The notes below the pieces were generated by a model that saw only the letters and a program-made list of their open reading frames with translations, did no database searches and had not been told where the DNA came from. 64,000 nt of DNA from an uncultured Bacteroidales bacterium. Lineage in GTDB: Bacteria; Bacteroidota; Bacteroidia; Bacteroidales; UBA932. The translations under genes were made by a program, and so were the position numbers. Positions 43,112 to 51,253 of the stretch are shown piece by piece. Positions within the stretch are counted from its first letter, which is position 1; every line of letters starts with the position of its first letter. The stretch is from positions 1 through 64,000 of the forward strand of contig CAMJHF010000012.1 of NCBI GenBank assembly GCA_946405435.1. Direction: 5' to 3'.

Positions 43112-44314
43112 TTAAATTACGACGAACTCCCTCCCGCAGAGGTACTTGTCCAGCAGGTCGCGGGTGGCGAGGCGCACGAAGCAGGTGGGGGTGCCGTCGG
43201 TGCAGGCGAATTCGGGGGCTTCGGCTACGGCCCTGTCAATCACCAGACTCACACCTTCAGATGCGGGCCAGGCGCTGCTGAGGATGGTGGTGGCGCCGGG
43301 CTCCACTCCGGTGAGTTCCAGGAGCTTGCCTGCGGAGGCGAAGGATACGCGGGGTATGCCGAGGGCCGTGCAGAAGTCGCGCGTGACAAAAGGTTTGCCG
43401 GCAGGCATGACGTAGATGTAGAACGAGGTCTGCTGCCGGTTGCAGAGGAACACGGTCTTGACGATGTCCACTCCGATGCGCTCGCTGATCCGGGCGCAGT
43501 CTTCCATGGTGATGCCTGGGTCGGTGTCCACACGGGAGAAGTGAATCCCCAGACGCTCAAATGTCTCGTAGACAAGCTTTTGCAGGGCTGTCGAAGTGCT
43601 TTGCGGAGCTGTGCTCACGGGCTCGCTGACATAGAAGGGCCTTCCGAAGAGGAGGGTGCGTAGCTCGGTGACGCTGCCGGCAAGGCGCCAGTTTTCCGAT
43701 GGCTCCATGGTGCGGTAGCCCCAGCCCACGGCAATGGCTCCGATGCCGCCGTTGGCGGCGGTGAGCATGTCGGTGTGGGAGTCGCCCACCATCACCGCGT
43801 CTTCCCGTGACATGCCCGAGGCGCGCAGTACTTCGCCCACAATCTCCGGATCAGGCTTCAGGGGGAAGCCTTCGCGGTTGCCAAGGATGGCGACGAAGGG
43901 AATGCCGGGGAAAAATTCTCCGACGAGCTTCTCCGTGCCTGCCTGGAACTTGTTGGAAGCCACTGCCATGCGCACTCCGGTGGCGTGAAGGTCACGCACC
44001 AGTTCCTGCATCCCTGGGTAGGGGTGGGTATGGACGTCGATGTGCGCTGTGTAGAACTCCTTGAAGTCGGCCAGGGCGGCGTCGATCAGGGCGTCGTCCG
44101 GTCCGTCGGATGCAGTTGCTGCAAGCGACTTTTCGAGGGCCTGCCGCACCAGGTTGCGTACGCCGTGGCCCACCATGCCACGGTACTCCTGCAGGCTGTG
44201 CAGGGGGAGGCCGCGGACCGACAGAGAGTGGTTTACCGCCGCCGCCAGGTCTTCCAGGGTGTCCAGCAGCGTGCCGTCAAGGTCGAAGATGACGAGTTTG
44301 TATGGGGTTGTCAT
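43112..44314 (-). CDS. Fusion: HAD phosphatase (Gph-like) + prolyl-tRNA editing domain (YbaK/ProX-like)
   Basis: Residues 1-226 form a phosphoglycolate-phosphatase-like HAD hydrolase: FDLDGTLLDT (nucleophile Asp11, Asp13), ASNKF, KPDPE (153-157), VGDSHTD. Residues 245-400 are a YbaK/ProX-type domain: VDIVKTVFLC with the conserved Lys286, AGKPFV, FASAGKLLELTGVEPGATT, and a late C-terminal DLLDKYL. Such domains clear mischarged Ala- or Cys-tRNA(Pro). A linker (about 228-244) rich in Ser/Thr/Pro joins them. The two activities are usually separate genes; linking 2-phosphoglycolate clearance with tRNA proofreading is odd. Confidence 0.87.
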   Translation of the reverse strand: MTTPYKLVIFDLDGTLLDTLEDLAAAVNHSLSVRGLPLHSLQEYRGMVGHGVRNLVRQALEKSLAATASDGPDDALIDAALADFKEFYTAHIDVHTHPYPGMQELVRDLHATGVRMAVASNKFQAGTEKLVGEFFPGIPFVAILGNREGFPLKPDPEIVGEVLRASGMSREDAVMVGDSHTDMLTAANGGIGAIAVGWGYRTMEPSENWRLAGSVTELRTLLFGRPFYVSEPVSTAPQSTSTALQKLVYETFERLGIHFSRVDTDPGITMEDCARISERIGVDIVKTVFLCNRQQTSFYIYVMPAGKPFVTRDFCTALGIPRVSFASAGKLLELTGVEPGATTILSSAWPASEGVSLVIDRAVAEAPEFACTDGTPTCFVRLATRDLLDKYLCGREFVVI

Positions 44315-44336
44315 GGATGAATTTCTTTTTGGAATG

Positions 44337-44344
44337 CAAAGTTA
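44337..44344 (-). promoter_or_regulatory. -7-type promoter element for the HAD-ProX fusion gene
   Basis: On the minus strand the bases read TAACTTTG, matching TAnnTTTG, 22 bases before the start codon at 44314. It lies back-to-back with the element at 44360. Confidence 0.5.
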
Positions 44345-44359
44345 CGAAAAGAAAAGCAG

Positions 44360-44367
44360 TATCTTTG
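44360..44367 (+). promoter_or_regulatory. -7-type promoter element for the tyrosine phosphatase gene
   Basis: TATCTTTG matches TAnnTTTG and ends seven bases before ATG 44375. The transcript would have almost no leader. No matching -33 element is obvious. Confidence 0.5.
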
Positions 44368-44374
44368 CACCGCT

Positions 44375-44839
44375 ATGCAAAAGATGAGAGTGCTGTTTGT
44401 TTGCCACGGCAATATCTGCCGGAGCGCCATGGCGGAGTTTATCCTGAAGGCGCTTGTGAAGGCCAAAGGCCTTGAGGATCAGTTCTATATAGAATCCGCC
44501 GCCGTGTCGGACGAGGAAATCGGCAACCCCATTTATCCGCCGGCAAAGCGCTGCCTGAGCCAGCACGGCGTGTGGTTCGACCCCGCCAAGCGTGCCCGCC
44601 AGGTGACGAGGGCCGACTATGACCGTTTCGACCGCATTATCTGCATGGACTCTTCGAACCTCCGGCTCATCAAGCGCTTCATCCCCCAGGACCCCCAAGG
44701 CAAGATCCACCTCATGATGTCCTACACCGGCTCCAGCCGCGACGTCGCCGACCCCTGGTACACCGGTGACTTCGAAACCACCTTCCAGGACCTCCTTCAA
44801 GGCTGCGAGGCTATGCTCTTGCCGGGCTCACGCCTCTAG
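44375..44839 (+). CDS. Low-molecular-weight protein tyrosine phosphatase
   Basis: The 154-residue protein has the active-site loop FVCHGNICRSAMAE (Cys-x5-Arg-Ser) near residues 8-21 and DPWYTGDFETTF carrying the general-acid aspartate. In Gram-negative capsule systems such enzymes (Wzb) dephosphorylate the Wzc tyrosine kinase, but no Wzc is in this window. A second ATG is at 44384. Transcribed from its own promoter, divergent from the HAD-ProX gene. Confidence 0.9.
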   Translation: MQKMRVLFVCHGNICRSAMAEFILKALVKAKGLEDQFYIESAAVSDEEIGNPIYPPAKRCLSQHGVWFDPAKRARQVTRADYDRFDRIICMDSSNLRLIKRFIPQDPQGKIHLMMSYTGSSRDVADPWYTGDFETTFQDLLQGCEAMLLPGSRL

Positions 44840-44919
44840 GCATTGACGGCGAACCCTTTTCCCCGCCTTCTCGATGAGCGTTTAGATTAGCAATCGCTCA
44901 ACATTTCTATGCAAGTCAT

Positions 44920-44949
44920 TTGGTTTGTATAAACAACTGCTTATATTTG
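44920..44949 (+). promoter_or_regulatory. Promoter of the tyrosine transposase gene
   Basis: TTG at 44920-44922 and TATATTTG at 44942-44949 are separated by 19 bases, a good Bacteroidota promoter. It sits about 75 bases before the transposase start. Otherwise nothing is seen in 44840-45020. Confidence 0.6.
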
Positions 44950-45031
44950 TAAACAGTCGTGAAGACATCGCTTCGTTTGTATTTGAAGTGGATTAAAATG
45001 ACCTAACATTAAACTTGAAAATGTGAAAGAG

Positions 45032-45925
45032 ATGAGAAGGTATTATTTGGTGACCACGGATCACCTGGAAGAGGGTTTGTGGTTCAGAGAGGATGAAGAT
45101 TTCGTGACAGGGATGAACTATGTAGCCATACAGGCTGCAGTTACACCAAGGGTGATTGTACTGGTGTTTATCCTCATGTCCAATCATGTCCATTTTGTGC
45201 TGTACGGCACGCGCAAAGAAGTAGAAGAATTCGTAAACAGTTTCAAAGGCAGGTATTCCAAGTACCTCAGCAGCAAGTATGGGACTAAAGAATTCTTGAG
45301 GCGGAATTCCCTGGATATAAAAGAGTTGCCCTATGACCAGACGGAGGCTGTTGAGCGCGCTATTGCATATGTTCAGATGAACTGTGTGGCGGCAAGCATC
45401 TGCCTGTATCCCGGACAGTATCCCTGGGGAACAGGAAATACTTTTTTCCGCCAGGATTTCCTGTCTGTAGAAATAAAGGCTTGCCGTCGAATGGGCGATT
45501 TGTCCGGCCGGGAAAGAATACGCCTTCTGCATAGCAGGGAAGCTTTGAAACTGCCGGATGAATGGTTGTTTTCCCAATCTGGTTTCGTACTCCCTGAATC
45601 ATACGTAGATGTCAGCCATGTCGAGGCGATCTTCAATTCACCTAAGCGTATGCAGTATTTTTTGAACAGTTCGTCAAAAGCCAGGAAGCGCGTGGATTCA
45701 AAAGATGAAAAACAACCGGCCTTTCGAGACCAGGTGATAATGAATGCTATCCCGGATCTGCTGCAGAGCCTGTTTCAAAAACCGAAATTCTGTGAGCTCT
45801 CCACTTCTGAGAAGGCCGAGGCTCTTCGGCAGATACGCTTTCGCTTCAGCGCCGGCGTCCACCAGTCCGCACGGGTATGCGGCATTTCATATGCTGACGC
45901 AGCTAGTCTTTTAGATACAGCATAG
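45032..45925 (+). CDS. REP-associated tyrosine transposase (RAYT, Y1 HUH family)
   Basis: About 298 residues. The HUH motif is MSNHVHFVLYG and the catalytic tyrosine is in AIAYVQMNCVAAS, in the typical 'YxxxNP(V)xA' position though with Cys in place of Pro. RAYTs nick single-stranded DNA at REP hairpins and are thought to spread them; they are usually single-copy, domesticated genes. A GTG at 45023 is an alternative start; ATG 45032 avoids the overlapping ATGTGA. The palindromic repeat begins 7 bases after the stop. The C-terminal SARVCGISYADAASLL looks helix-turn-helix-like. Confidence 0.85.
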   Translation: MRRYYLVTTDHLEEGLWFREDEDFVTGMNYVAIQAAVTPRVIVLVFILMSNHVHFVLYGTRKEVEEFVNSFKGRYSKYLSSKYGTKEFLRRNSLDIKELPYDQTEAVERAIAYVQMNCVAASICLYPGQYPWGTGNTFFRQDFLSVEIKACRRMGDLSGRERIRLLHSREALKLPDEWLFSQSGFVLPESYVDVSHVEAIFNSPKRMQYFLNSSSKARKRVDSKDEKQPAFRDQVIMNAIPDLLQSLFQKPKFCELSTSEKAEALRQIRFRFSAGVHQSARVCGISYADAASLLDTA

Positions 45926-45932
45926 ATATAGT

Positions 45933-46032
45933 GACGATACCCTGCTATTTGGCTGGACCGATATGCGCAAAAAAGGCCGTTTTTGACCACACGCGGCATA
46001 ATGTTGGACCGGTATGCGCACCAAGGCCTTGG
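45933..46032. repeat. REP-like repeat directly behind the RAYT gene, copy B
   Basis: Contains two related units: GACGATACCCTGC followed by TGGACCGATATGCGC, then AAAAAAGGCCGTTTTTGACC followed by TGGACCGGTATGCGCACC, ending in the perfect palindrome CCAAGGCCTTGG (46021-46032). Both units match parts of copy A at 37117-37208. Position next to the transposase and between convergent genes is typical of REP elements. Confidence 0.75.
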
Positions 46033-46045
46033 CCGGGGGTACACA

Positions 46046-46207
46046 CTAAGGCCGCATTGTCTCTTTGAAGAATTCGACCGTGCGGGAGACCACTTGGGGG
46101 CGTTTGCGGGTGATGGTGTGGTTTTCGCCGTCGATGATTTCCAGGTGGGAATTGGCTCCGTAGGCTTCTGCGTAGCGCTCGCTGCACGAGATAAAAAAAC
46201 GTTTCAT
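46046..46207 (-). pseudogene. Remnant of an alpha/beta hydrolase C-terminus
   Basis: A 53-codon minus-strand frame ends with GANSHLEIIDGENHTITRK and VSRTVEFFKETM. This looks like the last beta-strand, catalytic histidine loop (GENH) and final helix of an alpha/beta hydrolase. Upstream in frame there is a stop after ten codons, so the nucleophile and most of the fold are missing. Probably left over from a deletion near the transposase. Confidence 0.6.
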
Positions 46208-46208
46208 T

Positions 46209-46254
46209 ACATACCTAAGAGCTTTTCAAAGGTATGTATTTTTTTGTACTTTTG
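46209..46254 (+). promoter_or_regulatory. gdhA promoter region with inverted repeat
   Basis: A perfect 8-base inverted repeat (ACATACCT at 46209-46216 and AGGTATGT at 46230-46237) is followed by a T-run and the -7-type element TACTTTTG (46247-46254), 28 bases before the gdhA ATG. The repeat may be a regulator site or the stem of a terminator for upstream transcription. Confidence 0.5.
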
Positions 46255-46282
46255 CACTCCGGAATAGTTAATTTGTTGGAAT

Positions 46283-47638
46283 ATGAATAGTTTAGTAGAA
46301 AAGTACCTTGAGCGCTTCGGCGCAGAGCTCAAATTGCGCAATCCCGGAGAGCCGGAGTTCCATCAGGCCGTCATGGCCGTGGCCGGCAGCGTGGTGCCGT
46401 ATATGGTCCAGGATCCCTACATGATGGACCAGAAGGTGCTGGAGCGCATGGTGGAACCCGAGCGCGTCATTATCTTCCGCGTGCCCTGGATGGACGATTC
46501 CGGTGCGGTGCGCATAAACCGCGGCTTCCGCGTGCAGATGAACAGCGCCATCGGGCCCTACAAGGGAGGCATCCGCTTCCATCCCAGCGTCAACCTTAGC
46601 ATCATGAAGTTCCTTGCCTTCGAGCAGACCTTCAAGAACGCTCTCACCACACTTCCAATGGGCGGGGCGAAAGGCGGTAGCGATTTCGACCCCAAGGGTA
46701 AGTCCGACGCCGAAGTCATGCGTTTCTGCCAGAGTTTCATGACCGAGCTGCAGCGCCATATCGGCCAGGATACCGACGTCCCGGCAGGGGATATAGGCGT
46801 GGGCGGACGAGAGATAGGATATATGTTCGGACAATACAAACGCCTGCGCGACGAGTTCTCCGGAACCCTTACCGGAAAGGGCCTTTCGTGGGGCGGTTCG
46901 CTTCTGCGTCCCGAGGCTACGGGCTACGGATTATGCTATTTTGCAGAAGAGATGCTGGCCTCCCGGGGCGAGTCTTTCAAGGGCAGGACGGTGCTGGTGT
47001 CCGGCTCGGGCAATGTGGCCCAGTATGCTGCGCAGAAGGCCATGAGCCTCGGAGCCAAAGTGGTGACGCTCAGCGACTCCAGCGGCTTTATCCACGATCC
47101 TGACGGGCTTGATGAAGACAAGATGGCCTACGTGTTCAAGCTCAAGAACATATACCGCGAGCGCATAAAAGAGTATGCCTCCCAGTATCCGTCAGCCAAA
47201 TATTACCCTGGACAGAGGCCCTGGGGCATTCCCTGCGATATAGCTTTGCCCTGTGCCACCCAGAACGAAATAGGGGAGGACGATGCCAGGAACCTTCTGG
47301 CCGGAGGTTGCTTCTGCGTGGCCGAAGGCGCCAACATGCCCTCCACTCCCGAGGCTATAAAGCTGTTCAAGGACGCCCGCATCCTGTATTCTCCCGGCAA
47401 GGCATCCAATGCCGGAGGCGTTGCCACTTCGGGCCTTGAGATGAGCCAGAATTCCATACGCCTGCACTGGACCCGCGAGGAAGTGGACGCGCGGCTGCGG
47501 GACATCATGCATGACATTCACTCGGCCTGCGTCAAGTACGGCTCGTCCGAAGACGGTTATGTAGATTACGTCAAGGGCGCCAACCTTGCGGGCTTCCTGA
47601 AAGTCGCGGGCGCCATGCTCGACCAGGGGCTCGTGTAG
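46283..47638 (+). CDS. gdhA: NADP-type glutamate dehydrogenase
   Basis: The 451-residue hexameric-type enzyme has the family's substrate-binding segment YKGGIRFHPSVNLSIMKFLA, LPMGGAKGGSDFDPKGKSD (catalytic lysine) and VSGSGNVAQYA for the cofactor, with full length for the class. It forms glutamate from 2-oxoglutarate and ammonia, the main ammonium assimilation route in Bacteroidales. Single gene with its own promoter. Confidence 0.96.
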   Translation: MNSLVEKYLERFGAELKLRNPGEPEFHQAVMAVAGSVVPYMVQDPYMMDQKVLERMVEPERVIIFRVPWMDDSGAVRINRGFRVQMNSAIGPYKGGIRFHPSVNLSIMKFLAFEQTFKNALTTLPMGGAKGGSDFDPKGKSDAEVMRFCQSFMTELQRHIGQDTDVPAGDIGVGGREIGYMFGQYKRLRDEFSGTLTGKGLSWGGSLLRPEATGYGLCYFAEEMLASRGESFKGRTVLVSGSGNVAQYAAQKAMSLGAKVVTLSDSSGFIHDPDGLDEDKMAYVFKLKNIYRERIKEYASQYPSAKYYPGQRPWGIPCDIALPCATQNEIGEDDARNLLAGGCFCVAEGANMPSTPEAIKLFKDARILYSPGKASNAGGVATSGLEMSQNSIRLHWTREEVDARLRDIMHDIHSACVKYGSSEDGYVDYVKGANLAGFLKVAGAMLDQGLV

Positions 47639-47687
47639 GACCATTCGGCACCAGGACCGTCAGGTCTTGAAGATGCCGTTATTAGTT

Positions 47688-47718
47688 TTGGAAAAAAGCG
47701 GGATTTGCAGTAATTTTG
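47688..47718 (+). promoter_or_regulatory. Promoter of the Na/Pi cotransporter operon
   Basis: TTG (47688-47690) and TAATTTTG (47711-47718) with a 20-base gap match the Bacteroidota consensus. An AGAAGAAG stretch precedes the ATG at 47743 and could serve as ribosome-binding site. Confidence 0.65.
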
Positions 47719-47742
47719 AACCGCAGAACGCAATAGAAGAAG

Positions 47743-49425
47743 ATGAACCTGACAGCGATCATTACCTCCTTGCTGACGCTTCTTGCAGGAATCGGAGTAT
47801 TCCTCTTGGCGTGTCAGATGATGAGTTCTAATCTGGAGGCTGCGAGTTCCGAAAAACTCAAGAAACTGTTCTCTAAAGCATCAGGCAACAAACTTCTTGG
47901 CGTAGGAATAGGCGCGCTTGGTACGGCCGCCATCCAAAGCTCCGGAGCCACCACGGTCATGACCATAGGCTTCGTGAATGCCGGAATCATCTCCCTCACT
48001 CAGGCCGCTGCCATAATCTACGGTGCAAACATCGGTACCACCGTCACGGCGCAGATAGTCGCGCTGGGTATGCTCGGCGGCAATTCCGTGTCTACCAGCG
48101 TTATTTTCTCCGCCTTTGCGGGACTTGGCGCGTTCCTGGGCATTTTCGCCAAGAAGAGCAGCGGCAAGACTCTCGGCGGCATCCTTGCCGGCTTCGGTAT
48201 GCTGTTCGTAGGACTTGAACTCATGAGCGGCTCCATGGAGTCCTTCGCGGCTCTGGATTCCGTCAAGTCTTTCCTTGCTGGAATAAGCAGCCCTCTGCTG
48301 CTGGTAGCGCTGGGCGCCATCTTCACGGCCATCATCCAGAGTTCCTCCGTCATGACCTCGATAGCCCTCACCATGGTGGTCACGGGGCTCATCGGCATCG
48401 ACCAGGGCATCTATCTCACCATGGGTTCGAACATCGGATCCTGCGTGGTGGCTGTCATTGCCGGTATCACCAGCGGCACCAACGCCAAGCGCACTGCCCT
48501 CATCCACCTGCTGTTCAACTGCTCCGGCGTGGTGCTGTTCATGCTGGCGGCCTTGTGCCTTGGATGTTTCGACGTTTCCTACGGCACCATGTTTGAGAAA
48601 CTTTTCCCCTCGGCTCCGCAGGTGCAGCTGGCCATGTTCCATACTTTCTTCAACACGGTCACCGTGGCCATCATGCTGCCCCTGACCGGTGGGCTGGTGT
48701 CCCTGGTCAAGAAGATGATTCCCGAAAAGCCTGTGGTCCAGGACGCCGAGTTCTCCCTGCGCTATGTGGATGATAACATGCTCCGCACCCCTCCTGTGGC
48801 GGTTTCCCAGGTCAAGCGCGAGATTCTCCGCATGGCCGGCATAGCCCTGGAGAACATAGACCGAAGCCTGGAAATGGCAACCCAGCTGGACTTCTCGCAG
48901 AAGAGTCTTTTCGAGCGCGACGAGCGGCAGCTGAATTTCATAAACCGCGAGCTGATTGCCTTCGTGGTGCACCTCAGCTCCCAGAGCGGACTTGGAGAGA
49001 AGGACCGCCTGTACCTGTCCGGCACCTACCGCAGCGTACGCGACCTTGAGCGTATTGGTGACTATGCAGAAAATATTGTCGAATATGCCACGGCCCTTGC
49101 AAACTCCGGCCAGCAGTTCTCCGACGACGCCAAATATGAAATCAGCCAGATGAAGACGCTCCTCCACCAGCTCTACGGCTACGCCATAGACGCTTACCAG
49201 AACGAGAGCTTCGAAGCTCTGGACAAGGCCAACGTGGTGGAGGAAGAGATAGACGACTATACCCGCAGGATGGAAGAAGGCCATATCGTGAGGATGGAGA
49301 AGGGCATCTGCACGCCGGCCGTGGGAGCCCAGTACCTCGAACTTTCCTCCAACGCCGAGCGTATTGCCGACCACATGATCAATATTGCGAAATCCATAAG
49401 AACCTTGGTGAAGCAGAAAGTATGA
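47743..49425 (+). CDS. Na+/phosphate cotransporter with PhoU-like domain
   Basis: Residues 1-330 hold two inverted repeats with the paired motifs GTAAIQSSGATTVM and FTAIIQSSSVMTSI (QSS signature of the NptA/PNaS family) and about nine membrane helices. Residues 350-560 are a helical PhoU-like domain (LERIGDYAENIVEYA; NAERIADHMINIAKS). It imports, or may export, phosphate coupled to Na+ with the PhoU part regulating. The next gene overlaps by ATGA. Confidence 0.93.
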   Translation: MNLTAIITSLLTLLAGIGVFLLACQMMSSNLEAASSEKLKKLFSKASGNKLLGVGIGALGTAAIQSSGATTVMTIGFVNAGIISLTQAAAIIYGANIGTTVTAQIVALGMLGGNSVSTSVIFSAFAGLGAFLGIFAKKSSGKTLGGILAGFGMLFVGLELMSGSMESFAALDSVKSFLAGISSPLLLVALGAIFTAIIQSSSVMTSIALTMVVTGLIGIDQGIYLTMGSNIGSCVVAVIAGITSGTNAKRTALIHLLFNCSGVVLFMLAALCLGCFDVSYGTMFEKLFPSAPQVQLAMFHTFFNTVTVAIMLPLTGGLVSLVKKMIPEKPVVQDAEFSLRYVDDNMLRTPPVAVSQVKREILRMAGIALENIDRSLEMATQLDFSQKSLFERDERQLNFINRELIAFVVHLSSQSGLGEKDRLYLSGTYRSVRDLERIGDYAENIVEYATALANSGQQFSDDAKYEISQMKTLLHQLYGYAIDAYQNESFEALDKANVVEEEIDDYTRRMEEGHIVRMEKGICTPAVGAQYLELSSNAERIADHMINIAKSIRTLVKQKV

Positions 49426-50606
49426 TATCAGAGACCGTGTCCCGTCTTTCGCCGTCCGCCACCTTCGAGATGGCGAGGCGCAGCGCAGAGCTCTCGGCTC
49501 AGGGGATAGACGTTGCGAACCTTTCGGTAGGGGAGCCCGACTTTCCCACGCCGGACCATATAAAGGCCGCCGCAGTTCAGGCCATCGAGCACAACTGCAC
49601 CAAATACTCTCCCGTTCCCGGTTACCCGCAGCTGCGGGAGGCCATTGCCGGCAAACTACGAAGAGAGAACGGCCTTGAGTACTCTCCTTCGGAAATACTG
49701 GTGTCCGGCGGCGCCAAGCAGAGCGTCTGCAATGCCGTGCTGGCGCTCGTAAACCCCGGTGACGAAGTCATCATCCCCGCTCCTTACTGGGTAAGCTATC
49801 CGCAGATGGTAAAGCTTGCCGGCGGTACGCCCGTCCACGTCTTCGCGGGCATTGAAAGCAATTTCAAAATCACCCCCAAACAGCTTGAGAAGGCCATTAC
49901 GCCCCGCACCAGGCTCCTCATCCTTTGCTCGCCGTGCAATCCTACGGGCGCCGTGTATTCCCGTGGCGAGCTTGAATCGCTGGCCGCCGGGCTTCTGCGG
50001 CATCCCGATGTATATGTGATTTCGGACGAAATCTACGAGCACATCAACTACACCGGCGGCGTGTTTTCCATCGCGGCCGTTCCCGGCATGCGCGAGCGCA
50101 CCGTGGTGGTGAATGGAGTGTCAAAGGCGTATGCCATGACCGGCTGGCGGATAGGCTTCGCCGCCGCTCCCCGGAAGATTATAAGCGCCTGCAACATGCT
50201 TCAGGGGCAGTACACCAGCGGCCCGTGTTCGGTGAGCCAGATGGCTGCCGTGGCAGCCTGGAACGGCCCTCAGGAGTGCGTGGAGCAGATGCGCCGGTCT
50301 TTCCTCGAAAGGAGGAACCTGCTGGTGGGCCTGCTGCGCGGGATTCCCGGTCTGGAGGTCAACTGCCCGGACGGCACCTTCTATCTGTTCCCCAAGTGCT
50401 CCGCATTTCTGGGCCGGCAGTATCAGGGATGTGAAATCGCCACCGCCACCGACCTTGCCATGTTCCTTCTGGAAACAGGCCATGTGGCGACCGTGGGCGG
50501 CGACGCCTTCGGCGCCCCCGGCTACCTGCGCCTTTCTTATGCCGCTTCCGAAGTCACTATAACCATGGCCGCCCAAAGGATCAAGGCCGCCCTTGAAAAA
50601 CTATGA
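49422..50606 (+). CDS. Aspartate-type aminotransferase (class I)
   Basis: The 394-residue enzyme has NLSVGEPDFPTP, YSPVPGYPQLREAIA, the CSPCNPTGAVYS loop, SDEIYEHI and VNGVSKAYAMTGWRIGF with the PLP lysine. This matches the Igamma AspC group, probably transferring amino groups between aspartate and 2-oxoglutarate, possibly also prephenate. It is coupled by ATGA overlaps to the genes on both sides. Confidence 0.92.
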   Translation: MISETVSRLSPSATFEMARRSAELSAQGIDVANLSVGEPDFPTPDHIKAAAVQAIEHNCTKYSPVPGYPQLREAIAGKLRRENGLEYSPSEILVSGGAKQSVCNAVLALVNPGDEVIIPAPYWVSYPQMVKLAGGTPVHVFAGIESNFKITPKQLEKAITPRTRLLILCSPCNPTGAVYSRGELESLAAGLLRHPDVYVISDEIYEHINYTGGVFSIAAVPGMRERTVVVNGVSKAYAMTGWRIGFAAAPRKIISACNMLQGQYTSGPCSVSQMAAVAAWNGPQECVEQMRRSFLERRNLLVGLLRGIPGLEVNCPDGTFYLFPKCSAFLGRQYQGCEIATATDLAMFLLETGHVATVGGDAFGAPGYLRLSYAASEVTITMAAQRIKAALEKL

Positions 50607-51253
50607 CTCCCGCCCGGATCCAGAAATCTCCCGACCCGGAACTCGTTGCCTTTATCGAGGGCGAGATCGTGCCGCGCTACGGCGCCTTCGACAAGGCCCA
50701 CCGCGAGGATCATGCAAGGAACGTGATCCAGAGGGCCCTGCAGATGGCCGCCTACTATCCTGTGGACGTGAACATGCTCTATGCTGCAGCCGCCTGCCAT
50801 GACCTTGGCCTGTCTGTAGACCGCACCACGCATCACCTGGAGAGCGGAAGGATAATAAGGAGCATGCCTGAGCTTGCCCGCTGGTTTACGCCGGAGCAGG
50901 TGGAAACTATCGCCCAGGCAGCCGAGGACCACAGGGCCTCTTCGGACCACGAGCCGCGCAGCATCTACGGCCGGCTGGTGGCGGAGGCCGACCGCCTCAT
51001 AGAGCCGGAGCAGATAATCCGGCGCACCGTCCAATACGGCCTTGCGCACTATCCGGAGCTCGCCAAAGAGGGCCACTGGCAGCGCACGCTGGAGCACCTG
51101 CACGAGAAATACTACTACGGAGGCTATCTCAAGCTGTGGATTCCGGAGTCGCCCAATGCCGGGCGGCTGGAGGAGCTGCGCCGCATCATAGCCGACGAGC
51201 CCCGGCTCCGGCGGATATTCGAGCGTATCTGGGAAGAAGAAACCGTCTCCTAG
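50603..51253 (+). CDS. HD-domain phosphohydrolase-like protein
   Basis: The 216-residue helical protein has an HD metal site: a first histidine in KAHREDHARNV, then YAAAACHDLGL (His-Asp) and the trailing Asp in LVAEADRLIEP. Such proteins hydrolyse nucleotides or other phosphate esters. No partner domain is present. It ends in a CTAG tetranucleotide shared with the stop codon of the opposite-strand gene. Confidence 0.83.
   Translation: MTPARIQKSPDPELVAFIEGEIVPRYGAFDKAHREDHARNVIQRALQMAAYYPVDVNMLYAAAACHDLGLSVDRTTHHLESGRIIRSMPELARWFTPEQVETIAQAAEDHRASSDHEPRSIYGRLVAEADRLIEPEQIIRRTVQYGLAHYPELAKEGHWQRTLEHLHEKYYYGGYLKLWIPESPNAGRLEELRRIIADEPRLRRIFERIWEEETVS

Noticed and set aside
44375..44839. Wzb-type capsule phosphatase linked to the polysaccharide locus
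   Set aside because: More than 10 kb from the end of the sugar genes' main block and no Wzc kinase nearby; kept as a general low-molecular-weight phosphatase.
47881..49374. Minus-strand frame of 497 codons opposite the Na/Pi cotransporter
   Set aside because: Low-complexity His/Gly-rich translation, no start context or promoter; a shadow of the real gene.
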